64,000 nucleotides of DNA from Chlorocebus sabaeus (GCF_047675955.1 NC_132912.1:80748382-80812381), one strand, 5' to 3'. Numbered from the stretch's first letter, positions 24,466 to 36,599 are shown. Notes: generated from the letters alone by a model not told the origin. Made by a program: numbers and translations.

Positions 24466-25120
24466 TTACACTATCACCCAGTCTCGGTAAATTGAGGGGA
24501 GGGATTCAGACCCTATAGGCAGAGGCACAGCATGAGTGGGGCATGTGGGCAGAGTGAGTGGCATGGTTTCTGTAAGAGTGATCCGGCATGACTGGCAGGT
24601 GTTGTGATCTAGAAGCCCCTGGACCAGTATGGTCACCAAAAGTGTTTGGCTGGCATGATGGGATTTTTTTTTTAAGAGTCTAGAAAAGGACATGAGCTTT
24701 TCCTTTAACCACAGTAGCCACCACTCCCTGGCTTAAACCCATCCATTCTTTGTTTGCTGCATGCATGAACCCTGAAGACATTTATGCTTGCAAACCTTGG
24801 ACTGTTGCGTCAACTGAGTGTGAAAATAGCATGAGGAAGGTATGGGAAGCTTGCATAGGGATTGGGTCATGGAAGGACTTGGATGTTATGCCAGTGAGTT
24901 TGGACTTAGTCCGCAGGTAGTAGGGAGCCATTGAGGGTTTTGAGCAGGACATTGAAGTAATAGGACTTGTGCTAGGATGATCTACAGTGGACCTGGGGAG
25001 ATCCAGTAGGAGGTTTTGGCAGTAGCCCAAAGGAAAAGGAATAAAAGGCCTGAACCAGACTGAGGCCATGAGCACAGAGCACACACAAAGGAGAGTGTGT
25101 GTATGGGACAGCTGTTATGG
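24466..25120 (+). repeat. Unnamed ancient mammalian repeat, copy 2
   Basis: GGGTCATGGAAGGACTTGGATGTTATGCC, GGGAGCCATTGAGGGTTTTGAGCAGG and AGTAGGAGGTTTTGGCAGTAGCCC parallel copy 1 at 21961. The best matching part is 24860-25060; the 24466-24780 part is a weaker assignment. Confidence 0.5.
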
Positions 25121-25560
25121 AGGCTGACTGCATGGGCCTTGGTAACTCATGAGATGTGAGGCATTGACCCAGAATACTGGTACCAGTAACAGAAGGGGAG
25201 GAGGTGGAAATAAGTGTGGGCCCAAGAAGCCCTTAGTGATGAAGTACTGAGTTTGAGGTGGGAGTCTGAATTTTTGCTCAGTAGAACAGCTGACAAGTCG
25301 GTTCTTGAGAGACTTTCTATGTTCTGAGAGAGATTTTTGAGCTTTTTTCCCAAGCTCATATTAATAACAGTATGATTGCTTTTGACAGTCTAATGGCTTA
25401 ATGCAGTTATTGTCCTGGGCTGGCCTTTACTTGGTCCAATGCAGGTAGCTCCATTCCTTGGTAATTTTCAGTAAACCAAGGATGTTAGTTGTGGTACTGG
25501 GAGTAATAGAGATATTAGTTGACTAGTGAAAACAAAGCTGGGGGCATGGCATCTCAAGTT

Positions 25561-25868
25561 TCTTTCTTTTTTTTTTTTTTTTTGAGACAGAGTCTCGCTC
25601 TTGTCAGCCACGCTAGAGTGTAGTGGTGCGATCTCGGCTCGCTGCAACCTCTACCTCCCAGGTTCAAGTGATTCTCCTGCCTCAGCCTCCCGAGTAGCTG
25701 GGATTACAGGCATGCACCACCACGCCTGGCTAATTTTTTCGTATTTTTCGTAGAGACAGGGTTTCACCATGTTAGCCAGGCTGGACTCAAACTCCTGACC
25801 TCAGGTCATCTGCCCACCTCAACCTCCCAAAGTGCTAGGATTACAGGTGTGAGCCACCGCGTCCGACC
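25561..25868 (-). mobile_element. Alu, antisense
   Basis: A T-rich head is followed by GAGACAGAGTCTCGCTCTTGTC; the end is GTGAGCCACCGCGTCCGACC. Both monomers are complete. Confidence 0.96.
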
Positions 25869-27256
25869 TGGTTTATTCTTAAGTTGTCTTGAAAAACCTG
25901 GGTCCTAGGGGTAGTGGCTAGAAGCCTTGCTTCAGTTGTCAAGGACTGACTTGACAACAAGCCCAGGCCTGCAGATTGACATTTCGCAAAACCTGGGATC
26001 CAGCAAACCTGCTGCATGTTGGGTGGGAAGGTGCTCTCAGCATCCAGCCTACACATGCACCTGTGGTACCTGTTGGAGGAGGTTCTCCCAGGTAAAATTT
26101 TCAGTGCCTCTACCTGCTAGAAAGAATTTATTGAGAATAAAAAGTCATTTGGTGCAGAGTTCTTGAATCTATTATGTAAAAGGCCTGGTTCATTGAAGTG
26201 GTTCCAGAAATCCTTTGTAAATTATAAGCACAACAATTATTGGTAATTGGATGATGCTTAAGGCTAGCCTGCTTAAGATCAAATTAATGCTACACTTGTA
26301 TATTTCATTGGGCTGGAAGTTTACTTTGAGACTATATAATCAGTGGATGATATAAGAAAATGCTTGCTTTAGTACTTAGAATTTAAAATTATACTGATTT
26401 ATAATTGAGTATGTGGTTGCATTTTCGTTTACGCCCTTTTCATTTGTGTTAATATATTTTTCTTGTTGGATCCCAAGGAACAAACTTTTATGTATATAAC
26501 CCTAATTCCATTGAAAATGTGATCTGCTGAGGGATCATTGTTGTATAATGTGATTCTGATTCCACAGGGATATTTTTATTAGTGTTAACATATAGCACAA
26601 ATAAGGGTTATAAAAGTGTTCCATAATCTTTGGGATTGGCTTTATAAAAAATGTATTTGTTGAAAATTCTGATTTTTGTAAAAAGCTTTTAATCTGCCGA
26701 GGCATCTAGTTTTATATATATTTAAGGCAGACACATGAGTTTCATTTCAAAATATTAATCAATATGCTTGTTTGTTATTAGATGGAATAATTTTTGTTCT
26801 AGTTCAGGATCTCTGACCTTATTGGAAGATTTAAAGTTGTTCGTGTAACAGTACATTAAGACCTATGATTATAAATTTAAAGTCATGCCTAGAAATGTTT
26901 GCCCATATTGAAGATGGACATCAGAGGTGAAACTGACAGCTAGTCTTGAGTCAACCTGCACCAGCCTTCCCAGGATTTTTCTATCCGTGGTGCCATGGGC
27001 TATAACTTTAAAATAGGCAAGTCAATTCAGGGTGGTGGTTCAAATCCTATTGGAACCATGTTGCTTGAGTTTACATGGTATCTGTTTAAAAGAGAATATC
27101 TGAATTTTTCTTAGACAAACTATACGAAACAAATTCTGTAGTTATTAGTTCTTCAAGGTCCCTATGCACATTTGCCTCCTACCTCTTGCTCATCTTAACC
27201 CTTGTCTCATGATTTTAGGGGACTGAGGTACTTCTGTGTTTCTCTCGAGCAAGCTC

Positions 27257-27552
27257 TTTTTTTTTTTTTTTTTTTTTTTGACGGGGTCACAGTCTGTCAC
27301 CCAGGCTGAATTGCAGTGGTGTACTCACGCTCACTGCAGCCTTGACCTTCTGGGCTCCAGCAGTCCTCTCACCTCAGTCTCCTGTGTAGCTGGGACTACA
27401 GGCGTGTGCACCACCATGTCCAGCTAATCTTTTTTTGTAGAGACAGAGTCTCACTGTGTTGCCTAGGCTGGTCCCAAACTGCGCTCAAGTGATCCTCTTG
27501 CTTCGGCCTCTAAAAGTGCTGAGATTACAGGCATGAGCCACTGTGCCTGGCC
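27257..27552 (-). mobile_element. Alu (J-like), antisense
   Basis: A T22 head leads into GACGGGGTCACAGTCTGTCACCC; CCTTGACCTTCTGGGCTCCAGCAGTCC and CTGCGCTCAAGTGATCC are older-type variants. It ends ATGAGCCACTGTGCCTGGCC. Confidence 0.95.
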
Positions 27553-28732
27553 ATGTTTCTCTTTTTATTGGCAGTTTCTTTGTTCCAGGAAGAGCTATAT
27601 TTTCTGTTTCTTGTCTTTGTTCAGGAACTCCATGCTCTGCTTCTGTTGCATGTCACCTGAGAGGTGACAGAACAAAGCAAGCAGCAGAACTGTTTGTTTT
27701 AGCACTGTCTTTGGGGGACGATAAAAACTGTGAGTCTTTAGCAAACAGAGTTAGATCTCAGAATGGCTTGGTATTTTCCAAATGGGTTAGTGTAACCCAG
27801 TGACCTTACTTGAGTTCTGGTAATGACAGCTTTACCATCAAATTTTCCTTAGGGTATAGCCCTTGAGAGGAAATTGCCTCCTAAAATTGAGAGCTCTGAT
27901 AGGCTTTATTACTAGTTCAATCTGTAGTCTTAAAGGAAGTACCTAAAGCTACTGACAGTGTTAGACCATCTGTCAAAATATGGATATTTTCCTGCAAGCC
28001 AATGAGAGCCTTACCTTAGATTAACATTCTGTGACAAACGCTGCTTGGTGGGCAAGAGATTTTTCAATGTTAAATTGCATCCTTTATTGTTTTAGTTTAC
28101 CTCAGGGCAGAGGCATAATGCTGAGAAAAATAAAAGAAGGGTTCTTTCAAATAAAAATGGCAGCAGTTGAAAACATATTGGAGGAAAACAGGGCTACTAT
28201 ATTTAAAAAGCTATGCAAATAGTTTAAAGGTTTGAAGACAAGTTTGTTATCTCCCAATAACTAGTAGATACTGTTAAAGCTTAGTGTTCATAACTATTTT
28301 TAGGGCAAGGATGATATGTTAGCTATAGATCTTGCCTACCACTCTCATAGTACCTGCAGATAGAAGACAGCACAGCATGCTTATTGAATGAAAGCCTTAG
28401 GCGCAGATGTACATGCTTTGCTATATTTTTCCTACTAAGCGATGCTTGTTCCATTGGGTTCTTTTTTTGTCAAAAGTGCTGGGAACTCTTCTTGTTCTCT
28501 ATTCATTCATCTTAGTTGTTTTAATTGCTGCTTGGTCTTGCAGAACCTGAGTTTTAAAGAGCTGGCTAAATATAGACTTATCACTGTAAGCACCTCCTTA
28601 CACCTGCTTTTCTCGTGGGTTCCTGCAAAGTTGACCAGCTTTTTTTTGGCCTTGAACATCAAAAACAGTTGGAAGGAAAACAGCATCTATTTAGTCAACA
28701 TTTCCGGTGTTGGAAGACTATGTCAGATTAAC

Positions 28733-29092
28733 TTTTTTTTTCTTTTTCTTTTTTTTTTTTTTTTTTTTCCTTTTTTGAGACAGTCTCGCTCTGTTGCCGA
28801 GGCTGGAGTGCAGTGGTGTGATCTCGGCTCACTGCAAGCTCCACCTCCCTGCAACCCCTGCCTCCTGGGTTCAAGGGATTCTCCTGCCTCAGCCTCCTGA
28901 GTGGCTGGGACTACAAGTGCATGCCAGTACACCAGGCTTATTTTTATTTTATTTTTTTTTTTTTGTATTTTTAGTAGAGACAGGGTTTCACCATGTTGGT
29001 CAGGCTGGTCTTGAACTCCTCGTCTCATGCGGTCCACCTGCCTCGACCTCCCAAAGTGCTGGGATTACAGGCGTGAGCCCCTGCATCTGGCC
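28733..29092 (-). mobile_element. Alu, antisense, with local duplication and long T tracts
   Basis: It starts with about 50 bases of T-rich sequence and ends GTGAGCCCCTGCATCTGGCC. A small duplication is seen in the left monomer (GCAAGCTCCACCTCCCTGCAACCCCTGCCTCC). The central A-rich linker is expanded to TTATTTTTATTTTATTTTTTTTTTTT. Confidence 0.95.
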
Positions 29093-29394
29093 AAAACAAT
29101 TTTTTTTTTCTTAAACTGAGTATGTGTTTTCAGGGCAGTGGACACTGTCAAATGTGGAGAGTGTTACTTGTAGCCGTTTTGAGGTTGATCAGGCTTGCCT
29201 CAGCTCTCAGTTGTCCACTGTACCCTAAGGAGGGTTTCCAAAGAAACATTGCATCCCTTGGGCAAGCACACGTGGCGTATTTTTTTCTATGTTTAATCAT
29301 TTGACTTTCCAGGTGCTCAGGGTGTGCTAGGCACTCATGGGCGGAGCAGTCTGAAGGCGGCCTCTCTTGGGTTTGCTCAGTGATACAGTGCTCT

Positions 29395-29570
29395 GGAGAG
29401 AGCACTGGTTTGGGGTTCTGGGCGCAGGGTCTGGGTCCCAAGCTCCGTCACTTTCCAGCTGTATTGCTTCAGTCTAATAATGTGATTTGTCACATATAAA
29501 ATGGAAGTGACCGTGCCTGTCTCCATGCATGTGAAGAACCTGGTGTACAGTGTCTGCCAAAAGAAACGGC
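29395..29570 (+). repeat. MIR, sense
   Basis: GGAGAGAGCACTGGTTTGGGG, TCTGGGTCCCAAGCTCCGTCACTTTCCAGC, then ACATATAAAATGGAAGTGACC follow the MIR order. The copy is diverged. Confidence 0.7.
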
Positions 29571-29899
29571 TTTGAACATAAAATTAGGGAGCAGTGTCCT
29601 ATTCAGCCCCAAAATAAAACTTTTATGTGCTTTATCGTTTTTAGTAGCTTTTACTTTTTTCCCTTAATTCTGAAACATCAGGCCAACCCCTGCTGTGGAT
29701 CAACAAAACCCCCCAGTTGAGAGTATTATAAAAAATAATGTGTGATTATTAATGAGAACCACCCCAAGTCCCTGTGGGTCCACTGGATTTCTTTTCTTTT
29801 CCTTTGGTTTTGTAGGTTGGAGTTTGGTTTGTTTTTGTTTTTAAATTCTCTCTTGTAATGACACCATAGCCTTATCTTTTTACTGCATGAATAAGAATC

Positions 29900-30203
29900 T
29901 TTTTTTTTTTTTTTTTTGAGACAGAGTTTTGCTCTCATTGCCCAAGCTGGAGTGCAATGGCGTGGTCTCAACTCACTGCAACCTCCACCTCGTTGGTTGA
30001 TCAAGTGATTCTCTTGTCTCAGTCTCCCAAGTACCTGGGATTACAGGTGCCTGCCACCACGCCCAGCTGATTTTCATACTTTTTGTAGAGACAGGGTTTC
30101 ACTATGTTGGTCAGGCTGGTCTTCAAGTCCTGACTTCAGGTGGTCCATCTGTCTTGGCCTCCCAAAATGCTGGGATTACAGGTATGAGCCACCATGCCTA
30201 GCC
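29900..30203 (-). mobile_element. Alu, antisense, about 510 bp upstream of exon 3
   Basis: A T18 head precedes GAGACAGAGTTTTGCTCTCATTGCCC; the end is ATGAGCCACCATGCCTAGCC. It is the nearest Alu upstream of exon 3. Confidence 0.96.
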
Positions 30204-30713
30204 AATGTTTTCTCTCTCGGTTTTTAGGGAATATATAGGAACTGTGGTGTACAGTCTCTGTATGGAAAAATAATTGTGCTGATTTTTGTGAAGATGTCCT
30301 TGTACACTAGGAAATAGCATTCTGAATAATTTACCTAAGTATATTCTGTGATTTTGACATCTCTGTCTACATACATGATGCAAATCTGAATAAACCACAA
30401 TTCATTTAATAAAAATTGTATGAAATTTCTGTTTAAAAAAAAATTTATTTTTAGCCCTATAGTATAAAATCTGAAAGGTAGCAAAAAGTATATTGCGAAA
30501 CACAAATTTCATTTCCATCCCCTATGACTTTTGGTTTTAAGTTAGAGAAACCAGTTAGGCACAGATTACTAGGTGTACACTTGCAAATTTGAGCAAAAAT
30601 GGGTAATGTGACCTTTATGGTATAGCTTCTTTGTATAGTCACCTTTTGGAGCCAGTGTTTCCATGGCATTTGAGTTGCCGGATTTCCCCATCCGTGTGTT
30701 TTTCATTTTCCAG

Positions 30714-30842
30714 TTGCAGCATGAGAAAGCCGAACTAGAACAGCATCTTGAACAAGAGCAGGAATTTCAGGTCAACAAACTGATGAAGAAAATTAAAAAA
30801 CTGGAGAATGACACCATTTCTAAGCAACTTACATTAGAACAG
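30714..30842 (+). CDS. CCDC6: CCDC6 exon 3 (residues about 152-194)
   Basis: This 129-bp exon (43 whole codons), LQHEKAELEQ to SKQLTLEQ, runs between TTTTCCAG and GTAAGCAC, a strong donor. It encodes the end of the second 29-residue repeat, the whole third (from EQEQEF, residue 164) and the first two residues of the short fourth. The sequence is continuous charged coiled coil with Leu/Val/Ile at core positions and no Pro or Gly. Both ends are phase 0, so exon 3 can also be skipped in frame. It sits alone between two introns of almost equal size (18.8 and 18.7 kb). No sequence difference from the human protein that I remember. Confidence 0.97.
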
Positions 30843-31334
30843 GTAAGCACCTATAGCTCTTCCTTTACATTGTATTTTCTCGTTATCAGCTTGTTCTTTT
30901 AAGCTTTAAGATGCCTGGAGGAATTTAAGTGAAAAGTATTTTTCAGCTTTCTCTCCCCACAGTGGAGACTTCATTTCTGAAGTGAGCATTGACAGGTTTA
31001 CACAGTTCCTATCGTTCTCTCACACATTTTCTCTTTTTTAACCACAATTAATAAAGTTTCAGGAGATAAGTTCTAATGTACTGATTTATAGCAGGAAATG
31101 TCAGGTTCCTTTTTGCAAAGCAAAGGGAGAAGAATGTTTTTGACCACAGGATAGTTTCTGTGAAAGTTTCTAAGACAGTGTTGCTGTGGAACTAAAACTG
31201 GTCTTTCAAAACTTCTTCAGAATAAACAATTAACATTTTCCTCTTTGAATGATTGGCAACCTTACAGGAGCCTTCTCTTCTCCCAGTCTAGACTTGTTAG
31301 TACAGATATGGGGTCATAGACTCGGTAACTCACC

Positions 31335-31440
31335 TTGAGTCAGCCACTGACTGGTTCTGTGACCTTATATTAACTTTATTAATTTCTCTGGGCTCAAGTT
31401 CTCCATTTGTAAACAGAGCAGGACAGACTAAAACCAGAAA
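31335..31440 (+). repeat. MIR fragment, sense
   Basis: GAGTCAGCCACTGACTGGTTCTGTGACC, TTAATTTCTCTGGGCTCAAGTTCTCC and ATTTGTAAACAGAGCAGGAC follow the central MIR order. Confidence 0.65.
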
Positions 31441-33120
31441 TGGCAAACTTAACAAGGTACAAAGGTAGGAAGTAGTAATAGCATACAATCCCTTTGTCCT
31501 CTGCCCTCAGCAGGCGTTGGTGTTGGGACATTGGCCTTGGGAGTTCGGACTTGGTCTGTATACCCCATTATCACACAGAACTCTGGGTAGCTATTGTCTC
31601 TCCATTCAGGGTGTGTCAGACTATATTATTGCTAGCCTCAATGTTCCCCAATGCCTTTCCCCATGCTAGCGTCCTGAAATTTTAGTTCCCCTAAGTTATA
31701 AGAGGCTGATGCTAGTGTACTGCTACCTGGGTTTCCATGTAAAATGCAGTAGATGAAGATCTTCCAGCTGTTTGTATTTTAGATCCTGATTGCCCTGATT
31801 AGGCTAAGCCTCATTAAAGTTGTCTGATTTATCTCACACTCAGGATTCTCCCTGTGCCCCTTACTCCGTGTTGACTCATTCCATCAGCCACTCTCAGGAC
31901 CGCTCTAGTTTGAATATTTTACCTGAGAATGAAACAATGATTGTGCTGCAAGGTTTGAAGGGAAGTTAGAGTTTGTCTTAAAGTAAGACTTACTTTAGTT
32001 ATTTCTGTTCTTTCTATTTTTACCTGTAGCAAAGCAGGGAATGGTACTGGGTTTTCTAACACTGAATGATGACCCTAAAAGTGTTTTCCTCTTTTCTGTG
32101 ATGAAAGTTCAATTTTCAAGGGTTAGCTATTTTGTACATATCTAGAGTAATTTATTCTTATCATTCATCTTCCAAATTTAAATGCAGTGTCTAAATTAAT
32201 AATCAGACACCATGCCCCGTGCCCCCCCAGTTTAAAAACGTTTTGTTCTGAGGTTTACCCGTTTAATTCTCAGGGTAGACAGTAGCTTCAGTTCTGTTCA
32301 AGTTAAGCTTCGAAGGTTTGTGTTTAAGTCCCTGACACACCAAGTATTTACTTGTTGATGAAGAGTTAACCAAGTGACCAAGTGAAGTTCTCACAGCAGT
32401 TGGTATTAGGAGAGCTTTGCCTGGCCGTGCCCTTCACAATGATGGTTGTCAATATTTTAAATATAATAACTTCTCTCTGGTGTTTGTTCACAGGCTCCTA
32501 AAGGAGAGTTTGAAACTGGGGTTGTGACCCAGAGGGTTTAGCTATGGCCACAAGGGGGAGGTAGTGGCCTAGTGTTAGAAAGAAGGGCTGTCTCATCCTA
32601 GTGTTCCTGGGAAAAAGTCCTGCCTTCCTGTCTGAAGACCCTTTGCAGACTTTAGTAGCTGAACCCCTTTAAAATGAAGTCTGAAGCATTCATTCTGTAT
32701 ACCAAGCTAATAACAGTGACCTTTAGGCTTATTTCAGTCCTTGATAGTAAAGAAATAGATTTCCACAATAAAATATATGTAATGCAAAGCCCATTCTAGA
32801 AGTAAGCCTCAGATCCAGCATATGAAGCCTGTGTTTTAATTAAAGTGGAAAAATTTAACATTGTAATAAACATTTCCCCTATTTTGCTTTGGATATTACT
32901 GGGGTAATTAAATGTGTTTTGTTTGACTATAAATAATTTTAATCAGCATTTAAGGGGCATGTTTGGTTTTTCCCTCTAATAGAAATCTCTTAGTTTCCAT
33001 GGATATAATCTGACCAGCCCTTGAGGCCGTCTCTTGGAACTATCATCTGTATTGTATGATATGATGTAGTATGTGTTATAGTCTATATTATATTATACAG
33101 GATATCCTATACTCTATATT

Positions 33121-33202
33121 ATTGTCAGAAGAGCAAAGGCATGCACTACGCTATGCATTATCATGATTGACATGTAGTTTATGCCTTTGCTTTACTGACA
33201 AT
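33121..33202 (+). other. 29-bp imperfect inverted repeat (hairpin)
   Basis: The left arm 33121-33149 (ATTGTCAGAAGAGCAAAGGC then ATGCACTAC) and right arm 33174-33202 (GTAGTTTATGCCTTTGCTTT then ACTGACAAT) pair over 29 positions. There are 25 Watson-Crick pairs, two G-U wobbles in RNA and two mismatches. The loop is 24 nt. It is transcribed as part of intron 3. It could be a foldback DNA-transposon relic or a pre-miRNA-like hairpin; no family name is recognised. Confidence 0.85.
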
Positions 33203-33339
33203 CAGTGCTTTTAAACTATAAGCCACTTGAAGGCAGTTATCATGTATGCTCCCACATGTCCTACTGCTTTGTCAGATCAGTGGTAAGTGTAGCTTTGGGC
33301 ATGTGAATGGTGAGTGGTCCTCTGCCTCTGTATTTTAGA

Positions 33340-33425
33340 AGGCAGCACAGGCTAGTGTTCAGGGCCTGGGCACTGACTTCAAAGCAACCAGGTGTGAACC
33401 TGTTCCCTCTACTTAACAATCCTTT
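33340..33425 (+). repeat. MIR 5' fragment, sense
   Basis: AGAAGGCAGCACAGGCTAGTGTTCAGGGCC and AAGCAACCAGGTGTGAACC fit the start of a MIR. It is short and diverged. Confidence 0.5.
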
Positions 33426-33444
33426 CACCAGTTCACTTTCTTTT

Positions 33445-34015
33445 TAACAGCTCTAGGGAGATGTAATTTACATATCCTACAATTCTCCCACTTAAAAGGT
33501 ACAACCCAGTGGTTTCTAGTATATTCAGAGTTGTGCAACCATCACTACAATCAATTCTAGGACATTGTCTTGAACTCAGAATGAAACCCCGTACCGTTCA
33601 TCTGTCACCTCTAATCCCTTATAACCTCTAAGCAACTGCTGTTCTACTTTCTGTCTGTGTATTTGCCTATTCTGGACATTTCATGTGAATAGAATCATAT
33701 ATGTGGTCTTTTGTGATTGACTTCTTTCATTTACCATAATGTTTTCATCCCTATTGTATCTGTACTGCTTCTTTTTTTCTGGCTAAATAATCATCTGTTG
33801 TATAGACATACCACATTCATCAATTATCCGTTTGTCATGTGATGGACATTTAGGTTGTTTCCCTCTTTTAGTTATTACAAAGAATGCTGCTGTGAACATT
33901 CACGTATAATTTTTTTGTGTGGACATATGTTTTCATTTTTCTTAGTCATATGCCAAGAAGTGAAATTGCCGGGTCACATGGTAACTCTCCTTAAAATTGT
34001 GCAACCAAAATGTAA
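33445..34015 (-). repeat. L1M-type ORF2 end and 3' region, antisense
   Basis: This is the longest copy of the segment in the window: CACTTAAAAGGTACAACCCAGTGG, GTATTTGCCTATTCTGGACATTTC, GAATCATATATGTGGTC, GATGGACATTTAGGTTGTTTCC, GTGTGGACATATGTTTTC and GAAATTGCCGGGTCACATGG. All are in the order expected for an old L1 read backwards. Confidence 0.88.
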
Positions 34016-34694
34016 TTTTAAAATAATCCATACTTTGCATGTAGTGGGTTGAACCTGCAGAAGGGGTATTGGAAAGCATCCTGCCAGAGATTTGAGTTGG
34101 TTACAACGTGTTTGTTTTGAAAGTAGAGCTTGGATTATCATGGTTTCTGAGTAGGCTCCTTCCTGTTCTCTGTAAAGCAGAACTTAACTGGGCTGAGTTT
34201 CTTCCTAGGTAGACCCCAGTTAACTCACGTGTCAGCAGGGCCTCATTGTTAAGTTTATCTCACTGAAAGTTAGTCCTTTGGTATGGACACTTCATTTAGT
34301 CAGATACCATTCATTCTTTTCTTAGGCCTCGAATCTGGAATTCTCTTATTTTCAGACAGGGAAGGTTAACAGCTAGATCATTAAGGTCTCTGGGCTATAA
34401 ATGGTTCTGTTGGTGTTTTGCAGTATTATAATTCACAGAATTCTGGAACCAGAAGTCCATGATGTGGGGAAGACTACCTTTGTCCCCAGATGCTAGTGGG
34501 GACATGAGACAGTGGGAAAATCACGAATAAATCCAGGGGTAGGGACATCAGCTCTGCTCTTAGAATTTGGGACAACAGGCTCTTATTCCCATTTCGTCTC
34601 CCTCCAGAGTTTGCTGCAGAGTTGGGCTTGGTGGGAGTCACTGCTCAGTGATAGATCAGTTTGGCCTGTGAGTGGCCCAGCTTGCTCATGCTCC

Positions 34695-34772
34695 CTTCTC
34701 AGAAATGGAAACCCAGAGAGAGATCGGGCAGGTTTCTCAAGCTGCACAGCTAATGAGTGGCAAACATGGTCC
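34695..34772 (-). repeat. MIR fragment, antisense
   Basis: CAGAAATGGAAACCCAGAGAGAGATCGGGCAGG then AAGCTGCACAGCTAATGAGTGGC is the central part of a reversed MIR. Confidence 0.6.
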
Positions 34773-34802
34773 CCTCGTTCTCGTCCTAGTGGTCTTTTAG
34801 AT

Positions 34803-35488
34803 CCTGGAAAGACTTTTTTTTTTTTTTTTTTTTTTTGCCTTTTAAAAAAATTTTACTGTAAGTTTTGGGATACACATACAGAACGTGCAGGTTTGTTACA
34901 TAGTTGTATGTGTGCTATGGTGGTTTGCTGCACCTATTGACCCATCAAATACGTTCCCTCCCCTTGCCTCCCACCCCCAACAGGTCCTGGTGTGTGTTGT
35001 TCCCTTCTCTGTGTCTATGTGTTCTCATTGTTCAACTCCCTCTTATGAGTAAGAACATATGGTGTTTGGCTTTCTGTTCCTGTGTTAGTTTGCTGAGGAT
35101 GACTGTGGAGAAATAGGAGTGCTTTTATGCTGTTGGTGGGAGTGTAAATTAGTTCAACCATTGTGGAAGACAGTATAGTGATTCCTTAAGGATCTAGAAC
35201 CAGAAATCCCATTTGACCCAGCAATCCCATTACTTGGTATATACCCAAAGAAATATAAATCATTCTACTATAAAGACACATGCACATGTATGTTTATTGC
35301 AGAACTATTTACCATAGCAAAGTCATGGAACCAACCCAAATGCCCATCAACAATAGACTGGAGAAAGAAAATGTGGTACATATACATCATGGAATACTAT
35401 GCAGCCATGAAAAAAGAATGAGATCATGTCCTTTGCAGGGACATGGATGAAGCTGGAAGCCATCATCCTCAGACCCTGGAAAGACTTT
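34803..35488. mobile_element. Primate L1 insertion with 5' inversion (twin priming)
   Basis: CCTGGAAAGACTTT is perfectly duplicated at 34803-34816 and 35475-35488. A T23 tract (34814-34836) begins an antisense L1 3' end: GTGCAGGTTTGTTACATAG, CTATGGTGGTTTGCTGCACC, GTTCTCATTGTTCAACTCCC. At about 35102 the orientation flips and sense ORF2 C-terminal sequence follows (TGGAGAAATAGG, CAATCCCATTACTTGG, GGAATACTATGCAGCC, ATGGATGAAGCTGGAAGCC). The two parts overlap by about 10 bases: CTGAGGATGA at 35093-35102 is the complement of TCATCCTCAG at 35463-35472. The L1PA/L1PB age is a guess. Confidence 0.93.
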
Positions 35489-36599
35489 AGCCTTTGCAAA
35501 AGTAAAGGCAATGTCATCTTTCTTTTATATTTCAAAGAACTCTGCTGCTTTCCTGTTCAAACAGCCTGCATTAGTTCTTAATCATTTATTTTAGTTACCT
35601 TTTTGTCATTTATTTAGCATTTAAATGCGTGATGCCAAAAGTCAATTTATAAGCAGATGTAAAAAAAACATATTCAGAATCATGTAAAATTGTGTGGTCT
35701 TTGTAGCACAGTATTAGACTAGTAAATTGGATTCATCTAGTCAACATGACTTTAATGATACCGGGGTTTTCTAAACAAACACTGGTGGCCAGTGCCTGTA
35801 AACCCTGACTTGAAGATTTTTCTTCAAACGCAGTCACTATACATCTCTTATTTGGTATTCACATTTTCTTAGGTGATGGTAAGAACATTTGAAACTTGGA
35901 ATTTCCTGTTCGTGTCAAGAAATCTTATTCCGAATAATATGTTCTGCCAATTAGGGAAAATTTTTGTTACCTGTCTAGCATTAAAAGGCACACATTAGTT
36001 TATATATTAAGTGAAGTTTATCTCATCAGATATGAGGGCCTTTTGTGTACTCTGCTCTGAAAATTATGGGGAAGAAGACAACAGTGGCATACAGTACGTG
36101 TGTTAGACACTCAATGGTTATTAAGTAGTACTACAGAAAAATAGGGAACTATATCCGTGGAAGTTAGTCATGTAATTCAGCTAACACTTACATGGTGTAA
36201 CAGGATTGCCTGCCGTGTACCAGGCCCCTTACTTTTTCCTTCCTGTAGTTGGCCCTGTGTCTTTTTTTCAGTTATTCCTGGAATTCAGGGACATGTTTTC
36301 TTATCTGAGATGTCCCCCTTCTTCCATAGCACTAAAACCCATATATAAAGGTTGGATTTAGGATTGATTTATTAATTTTAGCTTATTAGCATCCATTTAT
36401 AATGACATCTTAGCCTGTGTGGTTTAGGGAAACTTCCCTGGGTTCAAATCTCCCTTTCATCTGTAATAAACAGTGTGGCCTCATGCATGCAATTTGGCCT
36501 CTTTTGTGAAGCAGTTGCAAGTCTTATTTGTATATTTTGGGGAGGATTAGTTGTCCTTCCTGCCTGTCCTCACACTCCATGTGTACTAAAGTTCTTTCT

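Larger units (their letters stand above)
11916..30713 (+). other. CCDC6: CCDC6 intron 2
   Basis: The intron is 18.8 kb, from GTAAATTA to TTTCCAG. It holds two plus-strand L1 ORF2 relics (about 20080-21960 and 22800-23900), several Alus in both orientations, MIRs and two copies of an unnamed repeat. Stretches where I see nothing identifiable: 11916-13520, 14290-15435, 16681-18949, 19265-20080, 25121-25560, 25869-27255, 27553-28730 and 30204-30700. Confidence 0.93.

Noticed and set aside
28442..28900. 152-residue + strand ORF
   Set aside because: Its C-terminal half is antisense Alu and poly-T; the N-terminal half has no recognised domain and no splice or start context. It is an accidental open frame in an intron.
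34512..34940. 142-residue + strand ORF
   Set aside because: It crosses the target-site duplication and poly-T of the L1 insertion, so the frame was assembled by chance.
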